DNA of 7,591 nt from an uncultured cyanobacterium (lineage in GTDB: Bacteria > Cyanobacteriota > Cyanobacteriia > PCC-6307 > Cyanobiaceae). Where the stretch lies: positions 1 through 7,591 of the forward strand of contig CAIZOZ010000424.1 of assembly GCA_903934745.1 (NCBI GenBank), written 5' to 3'. Each line of letters opens with the position of its first letter. Within the stretch, counting starts at the first letter, position 1. Made by a program: the position numbers and the translations under genes. Shown here one piece after another: positions 1 to 6,614 of the stretch. Below the pieces are notes generated by a model. The model searched no databases. It worked only from the letters and a program-made list of their open reading frames with translations, and was not told the DNA's origin.

Positions 1-627
1 ATGTCGCCCCTGGCCATGGCTGAACGGGCCGCCTCCCTCAGTGGCGGCGATCCGATGGGCCCGCTGCCGAGCATCTGGCGCCATCCAATGCGCCAGGCCA
101 TTCTCCAACTTCCCGGCGCTCCGCAGCGGCTCGCCACGGCCCGGGTGATTCATGTGCCTTCGATCAGCGTCAGCCACAGCACCGAGGTGCCGCTGGCGAT
201 CCAGAGCGATGGCAGTGTTGACATTCTCCAGACCCCGGATAACCCCGGCGTGATCAAGGAGATCGACACTTGGTCGCGTCAGCAGCAGCGCCCCGCCGTG
301 GGCTCCGTGGTGCCGGCGGTGATTCATCTGCATCCCCTCGAGCCGGCGCCGGTGCTCACGCCTGACAGCAGGCCAGCAGCCAGCACTCAGAGTGCTGGCG
401 CCCCACCAGCGGCTGCCACCGCTGCAGCCGCCAGCTCCTCGGCCAGCTCCGCAGCCAGCCTGACGCCTGTCTCTGTTGCGGCCCCGCCGGTGGCTGTGGC
501 GCCGGCACCAGCGGCTCCTGTGGCTGCTGCACCCATCGCTGCTGCTGCCGCTCCTGCCGTGCCGATGGCGGCCACGGCCTCGCCAGCCAGCGAGGCCCCA
601 GCAGCCTCGGCGGCTGGGGCTCCCTGA
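1..627 (+). CDS. Unrecognised protein with long Ala/Pro-rich C-terminal tail, possibly 5'-truncated
   Basis: I do not recognise this family. The frame begins with ATG on the first base of the window, so the true start may lie upstream. The readable 208 residues fall into two parts. Residues about 24-115 have normal complexity and look like a compact domain, including VPLAIQSDGSVDILQTPDNP near 63-82 and a hydrophobic stretch VGSVVPAVIHL at 100-110. Residues about 116-208 are almost only Ala, Pro, Ser and Val, which suggests a disordered or wall/surface-spanning linker. No catalytic motif, signal peptide or membrane segment is visible in the part present. The TGA stop is two bases before the 3' end of the convergent minus-strand gene. 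The frame is likely real because the core has mixed residue composition, but the function is unknown. Confidence 0.65.
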   Translation: MSPLAMAERAASLSGGDPMGPLPSIWRHPMRQAILQLPGAPQRLATARVIHVPSISVSHSTEVPLAIQSDGSVDILQTPDNPGVIKEIDTWSRQQQRPAVGSVVPAVIHLHPLEPAPVLTPDSRPAASTQSAGAPPAAATAAAASSSASSAASLTPVSVAAPPVAVAPAPAAPVAAAPIAAAAAPAVPMAATASPASEAPAASAAGAP

Positions 628-629
628 GC

Positions 630-1187
630 TCAGTCAGCGACAGCTTCGATGGCCTCACAGATGGCTGACCTCTGTTCCGCGTCGTAGCCCCAGCGCTCCA
701 GGAAGGCGACATCGTCGCCTTCACCCTCTCTGGCCGCGGCCAGCAGGGTCTCCAGTCTTTCTTTGACTGCACTCGGTTCCAGCAGTCGCAGCAGCTCGCG
801 GGAGCGAAGCTGAACCCGCTCCGAACCGGCCTTTTGGCTCGCATCACCACTGCGGCCATGGTGCAGTGCCATGGCCGTGCTCATCGCCAGATTGCGCACC
901 ATCAAGTCCACCACCGCAGCACCGGCCAGTCTCAACTGCAGGGCCACCAGCTCCGGCAATCGGTCCATCAGCGGTGAGTCGCCGGCCAGGGCCACCACGA
1001 AGAAACCGCGGGCGCCATCACGACTGGCCACCAGTTCCGCCACCCGGTCGGCCAGCACCTCCTCACCCAGCTCGCCGGCCTCCCAGAGGGCCAGCCACTG
1101 GCCGCTGATCTCGATCGCCTGCGCGAAACTGGGTACGAGTGGACTGGGCTGGCTTGGGCTCGGCTGGCTTGGAGAAGAGGCCGTCAT
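630..1187 (-). CDS. Hypothetical alpha-helical cytosolic protein
   Basis: This is a 185-residue protein of unknown function. From about residue 20 onward it is rich in Leu, Ala, Glu and Arg with helix-like spacing. It has no signal peptide, no clear membrane segment and no recognisable catalytic motif. The N-terminus has a directly repeated SQPSP pentapeptide (about residues 6-15), a small tandem duplication that looks like an unstructured leader. The ATG at 1187 has no evident Shine-Dalgarno sequence, which is common in cyanobacteria. The gene is divergent from era across a 123-base gap and convergent with the left-edge gene. It resembles the lineage-specific conserved hypotheticals of picocyanobacteria, but that is an impression and not a family assignment. 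Confidence 0.7.
   Translation of the reverse strand: MTASSPSQPSPSQPSPLVPSFAQAIEISGQWLALWEAGELGEEVLADRVAELVASRDGARGFFVVALAGDSPLMDRLPELVALQLRLAGAAVVDLMVRNLAMSTAMALHHGRSGDASQKAGSERVQLRSRELLRLLEPSAVKERLETLLAAAREGEGDDVAFLERWGYDAEQRSAICEAIEAVAD
1144..1172. repeat. Imperfect 15-base tandem duplication
   Basis: Two adjacent copies of a 15-base unit (core GGCTGGCTTGG) encode two successive SQPSP pentapeptides at the N-terminus of the minus-strand hypothetical protein. The repeat keeps frame, so it probably arose by slippage or duplication in a tolerant, disordered leader. Confidence 0.6.
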
Positions 1188-1310
1188 GGTGGGGGCTTTG
1201 GCGTTGCCGCAGGCTATGGGCTATCCATGGCCCGCGGCGCCGCTCCGGCAACAGCCCCTCGCCCTGGCTACCTCCGGCGGCCGACCCGTCCCGTCAGCTG
1301 CGAGGCTTGA

Positions 1311-2384
1311 GTGATGACAGCCCCTTCTCTTGACGGTTCCCTGGGTGCAAACACACCACCGGGCTATCGCTCCGGTTTCGTGGCCCTGATCGGCCGGCCC
1401 AATGTGGGCAAATCCACTCTGCTCAACCAACTGGTGGGGGAGAAGGTGGCGATCACCTCTCCGGTGGCTCAGACCACGCGCAACCGGCTGCGGGCCATCC
1501 TCACCACCCCCGAGGCCCAGCTGGTGCTGCTGGATACGCCTGGGATTCACAAGCCCCATCACCTGCTGGGGCAGCGGTTGGTGCAGAGCGCCCGCAGTGC
1601 CATCGGCGAGGTGGACGTGGTGCTGTTGCTGGTGGACGGCAGCCAGCCGGCCGGCCGTGGCGATGCCTTCATCGTCGAGTTGCTGCGTCATTGCCGGGTG
1701 CCGGTGCACATCGCCCTCAACAAACTCGATCAGGTGGACCCGAGCCAGGTCGAGGCCCTGACTGCCAGCTATCGGGAGTTGCTGGTGAGCTGGTCTGATG
1801 CGCCAACGGAGGCTGCAGCGGCTTGGCCAGCTCCTGGACCTGGGGATGGCAGCCGCTATCCCAGCGCGGACCTTCCGGCCCAGCCAGCCGCTGAGCTCCC
1901 GCATCAGTCCCCAACGCCGCGCCTTCCCTGGCCCCTCCATCCCCTCAGCGCGCTCACCGGCGAGGGCTGCGCCGCCTTGGTGGCGGCCCTCGCCGCTGAC
2001 CTTCCCCTGGGCCCGCACCTGTATCCGGCCGATGCCATCAGCGATCAGCCGGAGCAGCTGCTGCTGGCGGAGTTGATCCGCGAGCAGGTGCTGCACCAGA
2101 CCCGCGAGGAAATTCCCCACTCGGTGGCGGTGCAGATTGATCGCATCGTCGACGACGGCCCGCGCACCGCCGTGCTGGCCACCGTGCTGGTGGAGCGCTC
2201 CAGCCAGAAGGGGATCCTGATCGGCAAGGGCGGCCAGATGTTGCGGGAGATCGGCAAGGGGGCACGGCTGCAGATGCAGAAGGTGTTCGATGGCCCCGTG
2301 TATCTGGAGCTGTTCGTGAAGGTGGTGCCGGGCTGGCGCAGCCATCCAGGGCGCCTGGCCGAACTGGGCTATCGGGGCGATTGA
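1311..2384 (+). CDS. era: GTPase Era (ribosome biogenesis), with an enlarged G4-G5 loop
   Basis: Era is an essential GTPase that binds the 3' end of 16S rRNA and helps mature the 30S subunit. All hallmarks are visible: G1 GRPNVGKST at 28-36, the G2-region AQTTRNR at 53-59, G3 DTPG at 75-78, G4 NKLD at 137-140, G5 SAL at 213-215, and a C-terminal KH domain with the GKGG loop at 305-308. It ends in the usual GW-x-LGY pattern. At 357 residues it is longer than E. coli Era (about 301). About 15 extra residues lie at the N-terminus, and about 47 lie between G4 and G5 (roughly 161-208), a Pro/Ala-rich stretch. GTG at 1311 and ATG at 1314 are both plausible starts: GAGG at 1302-1305 lies 5 or 8 bases upstream. 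It heads the plus-strand gene block. Confidence 0.97.
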   Translation: MMTAPSLDGSLGANTPPGYRSGFVALIGRPNVGKSTLLNQLVGEKVAITSPVAQTTRNRLRAILTTPEAQLVLLDTPGIHKPHHLLGQRLVQSARSAIGEVDVVLLLVDGSQPAGRGDAFIVELLRHCRVPVHIALNKLDQVDPSQVEALTASYRELLVSWSDAPTEAAAAWPAPGPGDGSRYPSADLPAQPAAELPHQSPTPRLPWPLHPLSALTGEGCAALVAALAADLPLGPHLYPADAISDQPEQLLLAELIREQVLHQTREEIPHSVAVQIDRIVDDGPRTAVLATVLVERSSQKGILIGKGGQMLREIGKGARLQMQKVFDGPVYLELFVKVVPGWRSHPGRLAELGYRGD

Positions 2385-2401
2385 GGGACTCGGCTGAGAG
2401 G

Positions 2402-3036
2402 ATGCCCTCACAGTCAGTACGCCCCACTTCGATCACCGTGACAGCCCCCCCCGCCGGCTCCATCCCCCAGGCCCCCTTCCCTCCCCAGGACATCGCCAGC
2501 TTCCTGACCTTTTGCGCCGGGGAGTGGCTGGCCTTGCGCAGCTGTTTCGAGCTGGAGAGCGGCCAAAGCCCGCCCATGCCCGCTTCACTGGCTGAACCAG
2601 CCAAGTCCATAGCACTGGCCCGCGACGATGCTGGTGAGGCCACAGCCGATGGCGATGCCTGGCACAGCTCCGAGCGGGCTGAGCTGCTGGTGGCCTACCT
2701 GGAACCGGCCGCCAGTGGCGAGGCCGGTGGCCTGAGGCTGCGGCCGCCGGGGGGAGGCGCCGTGCGTGAACTGCACTTCAGCCACGACGGTACCTTCCGC
2801 AGCCAGGCAGCACCCGAGCCTGGGGGAGGCGACTGGCAGCTCTGGCCCGACGGCAGCCTGGAGCTGACGGTTCGCGGTGCAAGTGTCATCGTGCGCGAGC
2901 GCATCTGGTTCACCAAGCCCAACCTGCGGCTGCGCAGCACGGTTGAGAACCGCGCCGACGGCACGCCGGGCCGGGCCAGCTTCAGCTCCGAGATTCGCCG
3001 CGTCAGCCGCCCCGCTGCCAGCGCCGAACCGGCCCG

Positions 3037-3040
<4 letters not shown>
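2402..3040 (+). CDS. CpcS/CpeS-family phycobiliprotein lyase
   Basis: Members of this family are lipocalin-fold chaperone-lyases that attach linear tetrapyrrole bilins to a Cys-82-type site on phycobiliprotein subunits. The diagnostic C-terminal block is present: RERIWFTKPNLRLRS at about residues 165-179 from the chosen start, followed by SFSSEIR near 193-199, matching the family's ERIWF-x-xPNLRLR and SF-x-SEIR pattern. The N-terminal helix region FLTFCAGEWLALRS also fits. The middle carries an Ala/Pro/Asp-rich insert (about 55-88) and the protein is about 212 residues, somewhat longer than typical family members. I chose ATG 2402; an in-frame TTG at 2381 overlapping the era stop is the alternative, and GTG 2438 is possible. 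The stop overlaps the trmD start in ATGA. Which subunit or bilin it serves, and whether it is the CpcS, CpcU or CpeS subtype, cannot be told here. Confidence 0.85.
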
Positions 3041-3720
<680 letters not shown>

Positions 3721-3732
<12 letters not shown>

Positions 3733-3750
3733 CAGCAGCAGCACGAGCAG
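3721..3750. repeat. CAG-triplet run across the trmD stop codon
   Basis: Ten triplets in the trmD frame read CAG x3, TAG (the trmD stop), CAG x3, CAC, GAG, CAG. Seven of the ten are CAG and the stop differs from CAG by one base. It behaves like a short, imperfect microsatellite. Confidence 0.8.
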
Positions 3751-3774
3751 GTCTGAGGCCGCTCACCCAGGTCC

Positions 3775-3796
3775 GCTGCCAGCTCAGAGTGGCAGC
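3775..3796 (+). promoter_or_regulatory. Short hairpin in the ispF leader
   Basis: GCTGCCA at 3775-3781 pairs perfectly with TGGCAGC at 3790-3796 across an eight-base loop. The hairpin lies in the 81-base gap between trmD and ispF and ends two bases before the AGGAG ribosome binding site. No T-tract follows, so it does not look like an intrinsic terminator. It could be an mRNA-stability or translation-modulating element, or chance in GC-rich DNA. Confidence 0.3.
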
Positions 3797-3798
3797 AC

Positions 3799-3803
3799 AG
3801 GAG
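3799..3803 (+). promoter_or_regulatory. Ribosome binding site of ispF
   Basis: AGGAG lies ten bases upstream of the ATG at 3814. It is one of the few recognisable Shine-Dalgarno sequences in this window and supports the chosen ispF start. Confidence 0.6.
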
Positions 3804-3813
3804 CGCCTCCCCC

Positions 3814-4299
3814 ATGAAGCTGCGAATCGGCAATGGCTACGACATCCACCGCCTGGTGAGCGGCCGGCCCCTGATCCTGGGGGGGCAACGGCTCGAGCAC
3901 CCGGAGGGTCTGGGGCTCGATGGCCACAGTGATGCCGATGTGCTGGTGCACGCCGTCATGGACGCTCTGCTGGGCGCCCTGAGCCTTGGCGATATCGGCC
4001 GCCACTTCCCTCCCGAGGATCCCCGCTGGAAGGGGGCCGACAGCCTGGAGCTGCTGGAGCGGGTGATGGAGTTGATCAGTCTTCAGGGTTGGAGCGTGAT
4101 CAACGTCGACACGGTGGTGGTGGCGGAGCGGCCCAAGCTCAAGCCCCACATCGAGGCGATGCGTGCCGCCATCGCCGCTCGGATGGGCGTGGAGCCCTGG
4201 CAGGTGGGGGTCAAGGCCACCACCAATGAGGGGTTGGGCCCCACCGGCCGCGAGGAGGGCATCGCCTGCCATGCGGTGGCCCTGCTGCAGCAGGCCTGA
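3814..4299 (+). CDS. ispF: 2-C-methyl-D-erythritol 2,4-cyclodiphosphate synthase IspF
   Basis: IspF converts 4-diphosphocytidyl-2-C-methyl-D-erythritol 2-phosphate to the cyclic diphosphate, releasing CMP, in the MEP isoprenoid pathway that feeds carotenoids, phytol and quinones in cyanobacteria. The protein is 161 residues, the normal family length, and acts as a homotrimer in the cytosol. The metal ligands are in place as D10 and H12 in GYDIH and H46 in the helix after GHSDAD (37-42). DIGRHFPP is at 60-67, and the cytidine-binding region KATTNEGLGPTGREEGIA is at 134-151. The ATG at 3814 begins the expected MKLRIGNGYDIH and has AGGAG ten bases upstream. It follows trmD by 81 bases. Confidence 0.97.
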   Translation: MKLRIGNGYDIHRLVSGRPLILGGQRLEHPEGLGLDGHSDADVLVHAVMDALLGALSLGDIGRHFPPEDPRWKGADSLELLERVMELISLQGWSVINVDTVVVAERPKLKPHIEAMRAAIAARMGVEPWQVGVKATTNEGLGPTGREEGIACHAVALLQQA

Positions 4300-4340
4300 T
4301 CGCCCCCTCGCTGTGCCCCCCTTCGCCTGTATCCGGCTTC

Positions 4341-4346
4341 TAGGCT
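4341..4346 (+). promoter_or_regulatory. Possible -10 element upstream of the TIGR03792 gene
   Basis: TAGGCT lies 24 bases before the ATG at 4371 in the 71-base gap after ispF. It resembles a sigma-70-type -10 hexamer, but I find no convincing -35 at 16-18 bases. A weak internal promoter for the TIGR03792-larB pair is possible; the call is tentative. Confidence 0.2.
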
Positions 4347-4370
4347 GCCTCCAGCCTTGATTTCCGGTCG

Positions 4371-4904
4371 ATGGAACTGAACGGCCAGCCGGTTCCGCTT
4401 GATTTCGCCGGCATTGCCGAGATCGACGGCAGCTTGCGAGGCGTCGCCGTTGGCGACGGGCGGGTGGATGTGGCGGTGGTGGAGCATCTGCGGGTGCAGG
4501 TGCCGGCGGCCGCCCGGACCGCCTGGCTGGAAGCTGAACAGGGAAGTTGGGAACCCTGGCTGCAGCAACAACCGGGCTTCCTGGGCCGCGATCTCAGCTG
4601 GGATGGCGACAACGAGCAGGGGCAGCTGTTGATCCACTGGGCCAGCCGTGAGCAGTGGCTGGCCATCCCCCGCCAGGAACTCGACCTGGTGCAGGAGCGC
4701 TTTGAGCGTCTGGCCCATGCGGCCCTGCTGCGCCTCGGGGCGACGGCACAGATGGAGGAGCAGCCGGGCCTGGGTGCCAACCCCTTTCCGCTGGTCTACG
4801 AGGGCGAGTTGCCGCCGTTGCCCCAGCCCAGCCTGGGGGAGGCGCCGATCGGGGCCCTGCCCTTTGGGAGCGAACCCAAGGGACCCACGGCACCCGAAAG
4901 CTGA
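4371..4904 (+). CDS. TIGR03792-family cyanobacterial protein (ABM-like fold)
   Basis: The central part, residues about 36-115, matches my memory of the TIGR03792 family, small cyanobacterial proteins that look like dimeric alpha-beta barrel (ABM-type) domains: VEHLRVQVP at 37-45, PGFLGRDLSW at 68-77, and LLIHWASREQWLAIP at 86-100 followed by an amphipathic helix. Function is not established. This copy has about 35 extra residues at the N-terminus and a Pro/Gly-rich C-terminal tail from about 126 to 177. ATG 4371 lacks a ribosome binding site. In-frame GTG 4464 and GTG 4470 sit just before the conserved block and would give a protein nearer the core, so the start is uncertain. The TGA stop shares its last base with the larB ATG, suggesting coupled translation. 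No metal-binding or heme motif is obvious. Confidence 0.75.
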   Translation: MELNGQPVPLDFAGIAEIDGSLRGVAVGDGRVDVAVVEHLRVQVPAAARTAWLEAEQGSWEPWLQQQPGFLGRDLSWDGDNEQGQLLIHWASREQWLAIPRQELDLVQERFERLAHAALLRLGATAQMEEQPGLGANPFPLVYEGELPPLPQPSLGEAPIGALPFGSEPKGPTAPES

Positions 4905-5599
4905 TGGATCCAGGTGCCAGGCTCGATTTCGATCGCCGTCGCCGGCTCGGCATGGTGGAAGCGGTGTGGGGGGAACACAAAAGCCCCGGACAGATCGCCG
5001 CGATCATCCAGCAGCTGGGCCAGGCCGGTGAGTTGGCCTTGGTGACCCGGGTGGATCGGGCCAAGGCCTTGGCCGTGGCTGAGCTGCTGGGCCTGAGCCT
5101 CGAATCCGGCCTACCCACGGGCCTAGGCCATCACCCCGAGGCGCGTTGTCTGACGATGGGGGCGTGGCCGGCCGCCGATCCCGGCCTGGGCCGGGTGACG
5201 GTGCTGGCGGGTGGCAGCAGCGACCTGGCGGTGGCGGCGGAAGTCCTGGTGGCCCTGCAATGCCATGGGGTGGCCTGCGACCTGCTGCTGGATGTGGGGG
5301 TGGCCGGGCTGCACCGGCTGCTCGACCAGTTGGACGACTTGCGCCGGGCCCGGGTGCTGATCGCCTGCGCCGGCATGGAAGGGGCCCTGCCCACGGTGCT
5401 GGCGGGCCTGTTGCCCCAGCCGGTGATCGCTGTCCCCGTGTCGGTGGGCTATGGCGTCAGCGCCGGCGGTAAGGCCGCCTTGCACGGCATGCTCGCCAGC
5501 TGTGCCCCTGGTCTCACCGTGGTCAACATCGACAACGGCTACGGCGCCGCCATGGCCGCCCTGCGGATCCTCGGTGGGACAGGGGCGGCCATCGACTGA
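4904..5599 (+). CDS. larB: LarB / CpmA-like pyridinium-3,5-biscarboxylate mononucleotide synthase
   Basis: LarB carboxylates nicotinic acid adenine dinucleotide and hydrolyses it to pyridinium-3,5-biscarboxylate mononucleotide, the first step to the nickel-pincer cofactor of lactate racemase-type enzymes. The cyanobacterial homologue CpmA was described as a circadian phase modifier in Synechococcus elongatus. The protein has the N-terminal LarB signature LDFDRRRR-x-G-x-VEAVWGEHKSP (7-28) and a PurE-like C-terminal domain: VLAGGSSDLAVAAE (100-113), DVGVAGLHRLL (130-140), ACAGMEGALPTVLAG (154-168), VGYGVSAGG (181-189), and SCAPGLTVVNIDNGYGAA (199-216). C200 in the SCAPG motif is the likely counterpart of the substrate-binding Cys of Lactobacillus LarB. 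The length of 231 is slightly short of the usual about 250. It overlaps the TIGR03792 stop by one base. No larC or larE is in the window. Confidence 0.92.
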   Translation: MDPGARLDFDRRRRLGMVEAVWGEHKSPGQIAAIIQQLGQAGELALVTRVDRAKALAVAELLGLSLESGLPTGLGHHPEARCLTMGAWPAADPGLGRVTVLAGGSSDLAVAAEVLVALQCHGVACDLLLDVGVAGLHRLLDQLDDLRRARVLIACAGMEGALPTVLAGLLPQPVIAVPVSVGYGVSAGGKAALHGMLASCAPGLTVVNIDNGYGAAMAALRILGGTGAAID

Positions 5600-5610
5600 A
5601 GCGTGCTGGT

Positions 5611-6588
5611 TCAGAGATGCTGAAGATCGGGGTAGGCGGTGATCAGTTCTTCACTGCTGAGCACCTCACCGGCCCCCTCCGGCTGCCAGATCACCTCGAG
5701 CGCCAGCAGATCATTGGCGCCGAGGGCACCGAGTTGCTGGAGGCTGTCGCGCAGGGCTTCGGCTGTGGCGGATCCCTTGAGGGGCAGGCCGCGGCGGCTG
5801 GCCACGATCAAGGTGACGGCGATGTAGTCGCTGGCGCCACTGCTGCTGCCGGCCGCCACGGTGGAGGGTTCGCTGTAGCGGCGACCCGAGACGTTGGCCG
5901 TGAGTTCGCGCTGCAACTTGCTGCGCTCCTGCATCGATAGCCGGTTGAAGGTGGATTCGGCGCTGGCAAAGGGCACCTGGCCCACTTCGCTGTTGGCATA
6001 CACCCACAGATCGGGCTGGCGCAGCAGGGCCAGGGTGGTTTCCTGCAGCACCCGTTGCAGGCCCTCACTGTTGGAGGTGTCGGCCGAGCCGGCCATGCGG
6101 CGCAGGTCTTCCTGCACGTCCCGCGCCGTGGCCAGCATGCCCAGCTGGATCTGGGCGATCGACACCGGGCCGTCGGCGCTGATCGCCCCGTAGCCGCCGT
6201 CGTCTTCGGCCAGCCTTGGGCCACTGCCGCCCCCGCGCACGGCGTTGATCAACATCCCGACGATCGCCATCAGGATCAGGAAGCCGAACAGCCCACCGCC
6301 GCCAAACCCGAAGATCGGCACGATGAAGGGGAAACCCATCCCCCCACCGCGATAGCCGCCGCCACCGCCGCCGTAATACCCCCCACCGCCATAGCCGCCG
6401 CCATAGGAGCCCCGGGAAGAACCGCCTCCATAGCTGCGAGGCATCGAGGGAGCGGAGCGGAAACTGCCGCCACCGATGCGGCCGCCGCTGGCCGCTGAGG
6501 CGGGGTTGGGCGCGATCACCAGCATGGCGGCGACCAGGAGTGGCACCACCATCAGGCTGAGCGTTCGCCGCAGCGCACGTGGACCCAT
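5611..6588 (-). CDS. DUF1517 family membrane-anchored protein with Gly-rich segment
   Basis: This 325-residue protein fits the DUF1517 family of cyanobacteria and chloroplasts; the Arabidopsis chloroplast member, as I recall FLAP1, affects acclimation to fluctuating light. Residues 9-32 form a signal peptide or anchor ending in ASA, with likely cleavage after A32. Residues about 34-84 are a Gly/Tyr/Ser-rich low-complexity stretch with GGGYGGGG-type repeats. Residues about 86-117 are a hydrophobic transmembrane segment. The soluble conserved domain then runs from about 140 to the end, including PVSIAQIQLGMLATARDVQEDL near 141-162, DLWVYAN at 193-199, and SDYIAVTLIVASRRG at 253-267. The biochemical role is unknown. 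The ATG at 6588 has no ribosome binding site. It follows thiS by 26 bases on the same strand, so it could be read from the thi transcript or from its own promoter inside thiS. Confidence 0.85.
   Translation of the reverse strand: MGPRALRRTLSLMVVPLLVAAMLVIAPNPASAASGGRIGGGSFRSAPSMPRSYGGGSSRGSYGGGYGGGGYYGGGGGGYRGGGMGFPFIVPIFGFGGGGLFGFLILMAIVGMLINAVRGGGSGPRLAEDDGGYGAISADGPVSIAQIQLGMLATARDVQEDLRRMAGSADTSNSEGLQRVLQETTLALLRQPDLWVYANSEVGQVPFASAESTFNRLSMQERSKLQRELTANVSGRRYSEPSTVAAGSSSGASDYIAVTLIVASRRGLPLKGSATAEALRDSLQQLGALGANDLLALEVIWQPEGAGEVLSSEELITAYPDLQHL
6337..6432. repeat. GGN-codon low-complexity tract
   Basis: CCGCCA/CCGCCG-type near-repeats on the plus strand encode the Gly/Tyr-rich stretch of the DUF1517 protein (about residues 53-84). 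It is a coding simple-sequence tract likely to vary in length between strains. Confidence 0.6.
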
Positions 6589-6614
6589 GAGTGAGCAGAA
6601 CGAATGGCGGAAAT

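Noticed and set aside
356..859. 167-residue minus-strand open frame across the convergent gene ends
   Set aside because: It is Trp/Arg/Gln-rich, antisense to the Ala/Pro tail and overlapping the hypothetical gene in another frame; it is composition-driven.
1188..1310. Promoters for era and the divergent hypothetical gene
   Set aside because: Both must lie in or near this gap, but I find no -35/-10 pair convincing enough to place; only AT-poor candidates such as CTATCC.
1221..2411. 396-residue open frame antisense to era
   Set aside because: It mirrors the codon structure of era in GC-rich DNA, is rich in His/Gln/Arg, and matches no family. Era on the other strand has every GTPase motif.
4281..4294. 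Perfect 14-base palindrome CCTGCTGCAGCAGG
   Set aside because: It encodes Leu-Leu-Gln-Gln at the end of ispF and is explained by codon choice; it has no T-tract and no second copy that I noticed.
5596..5614. CTGAA...TTCAG inverted repeat between the larB and DUF1517 stops
   Set aside because: It is a five-pair stem arising largely from the two facing TGA stops; too weak and without a T-tract to call a terminator.
6337..6432. Glycine-rich tract as a CRISPR or intergenic tandem repeat
   Set aside because: It is in frame inside the DUF1517 gene, has no spacers, and codes for the low-complexity segment this protein carries after its signal peptide.
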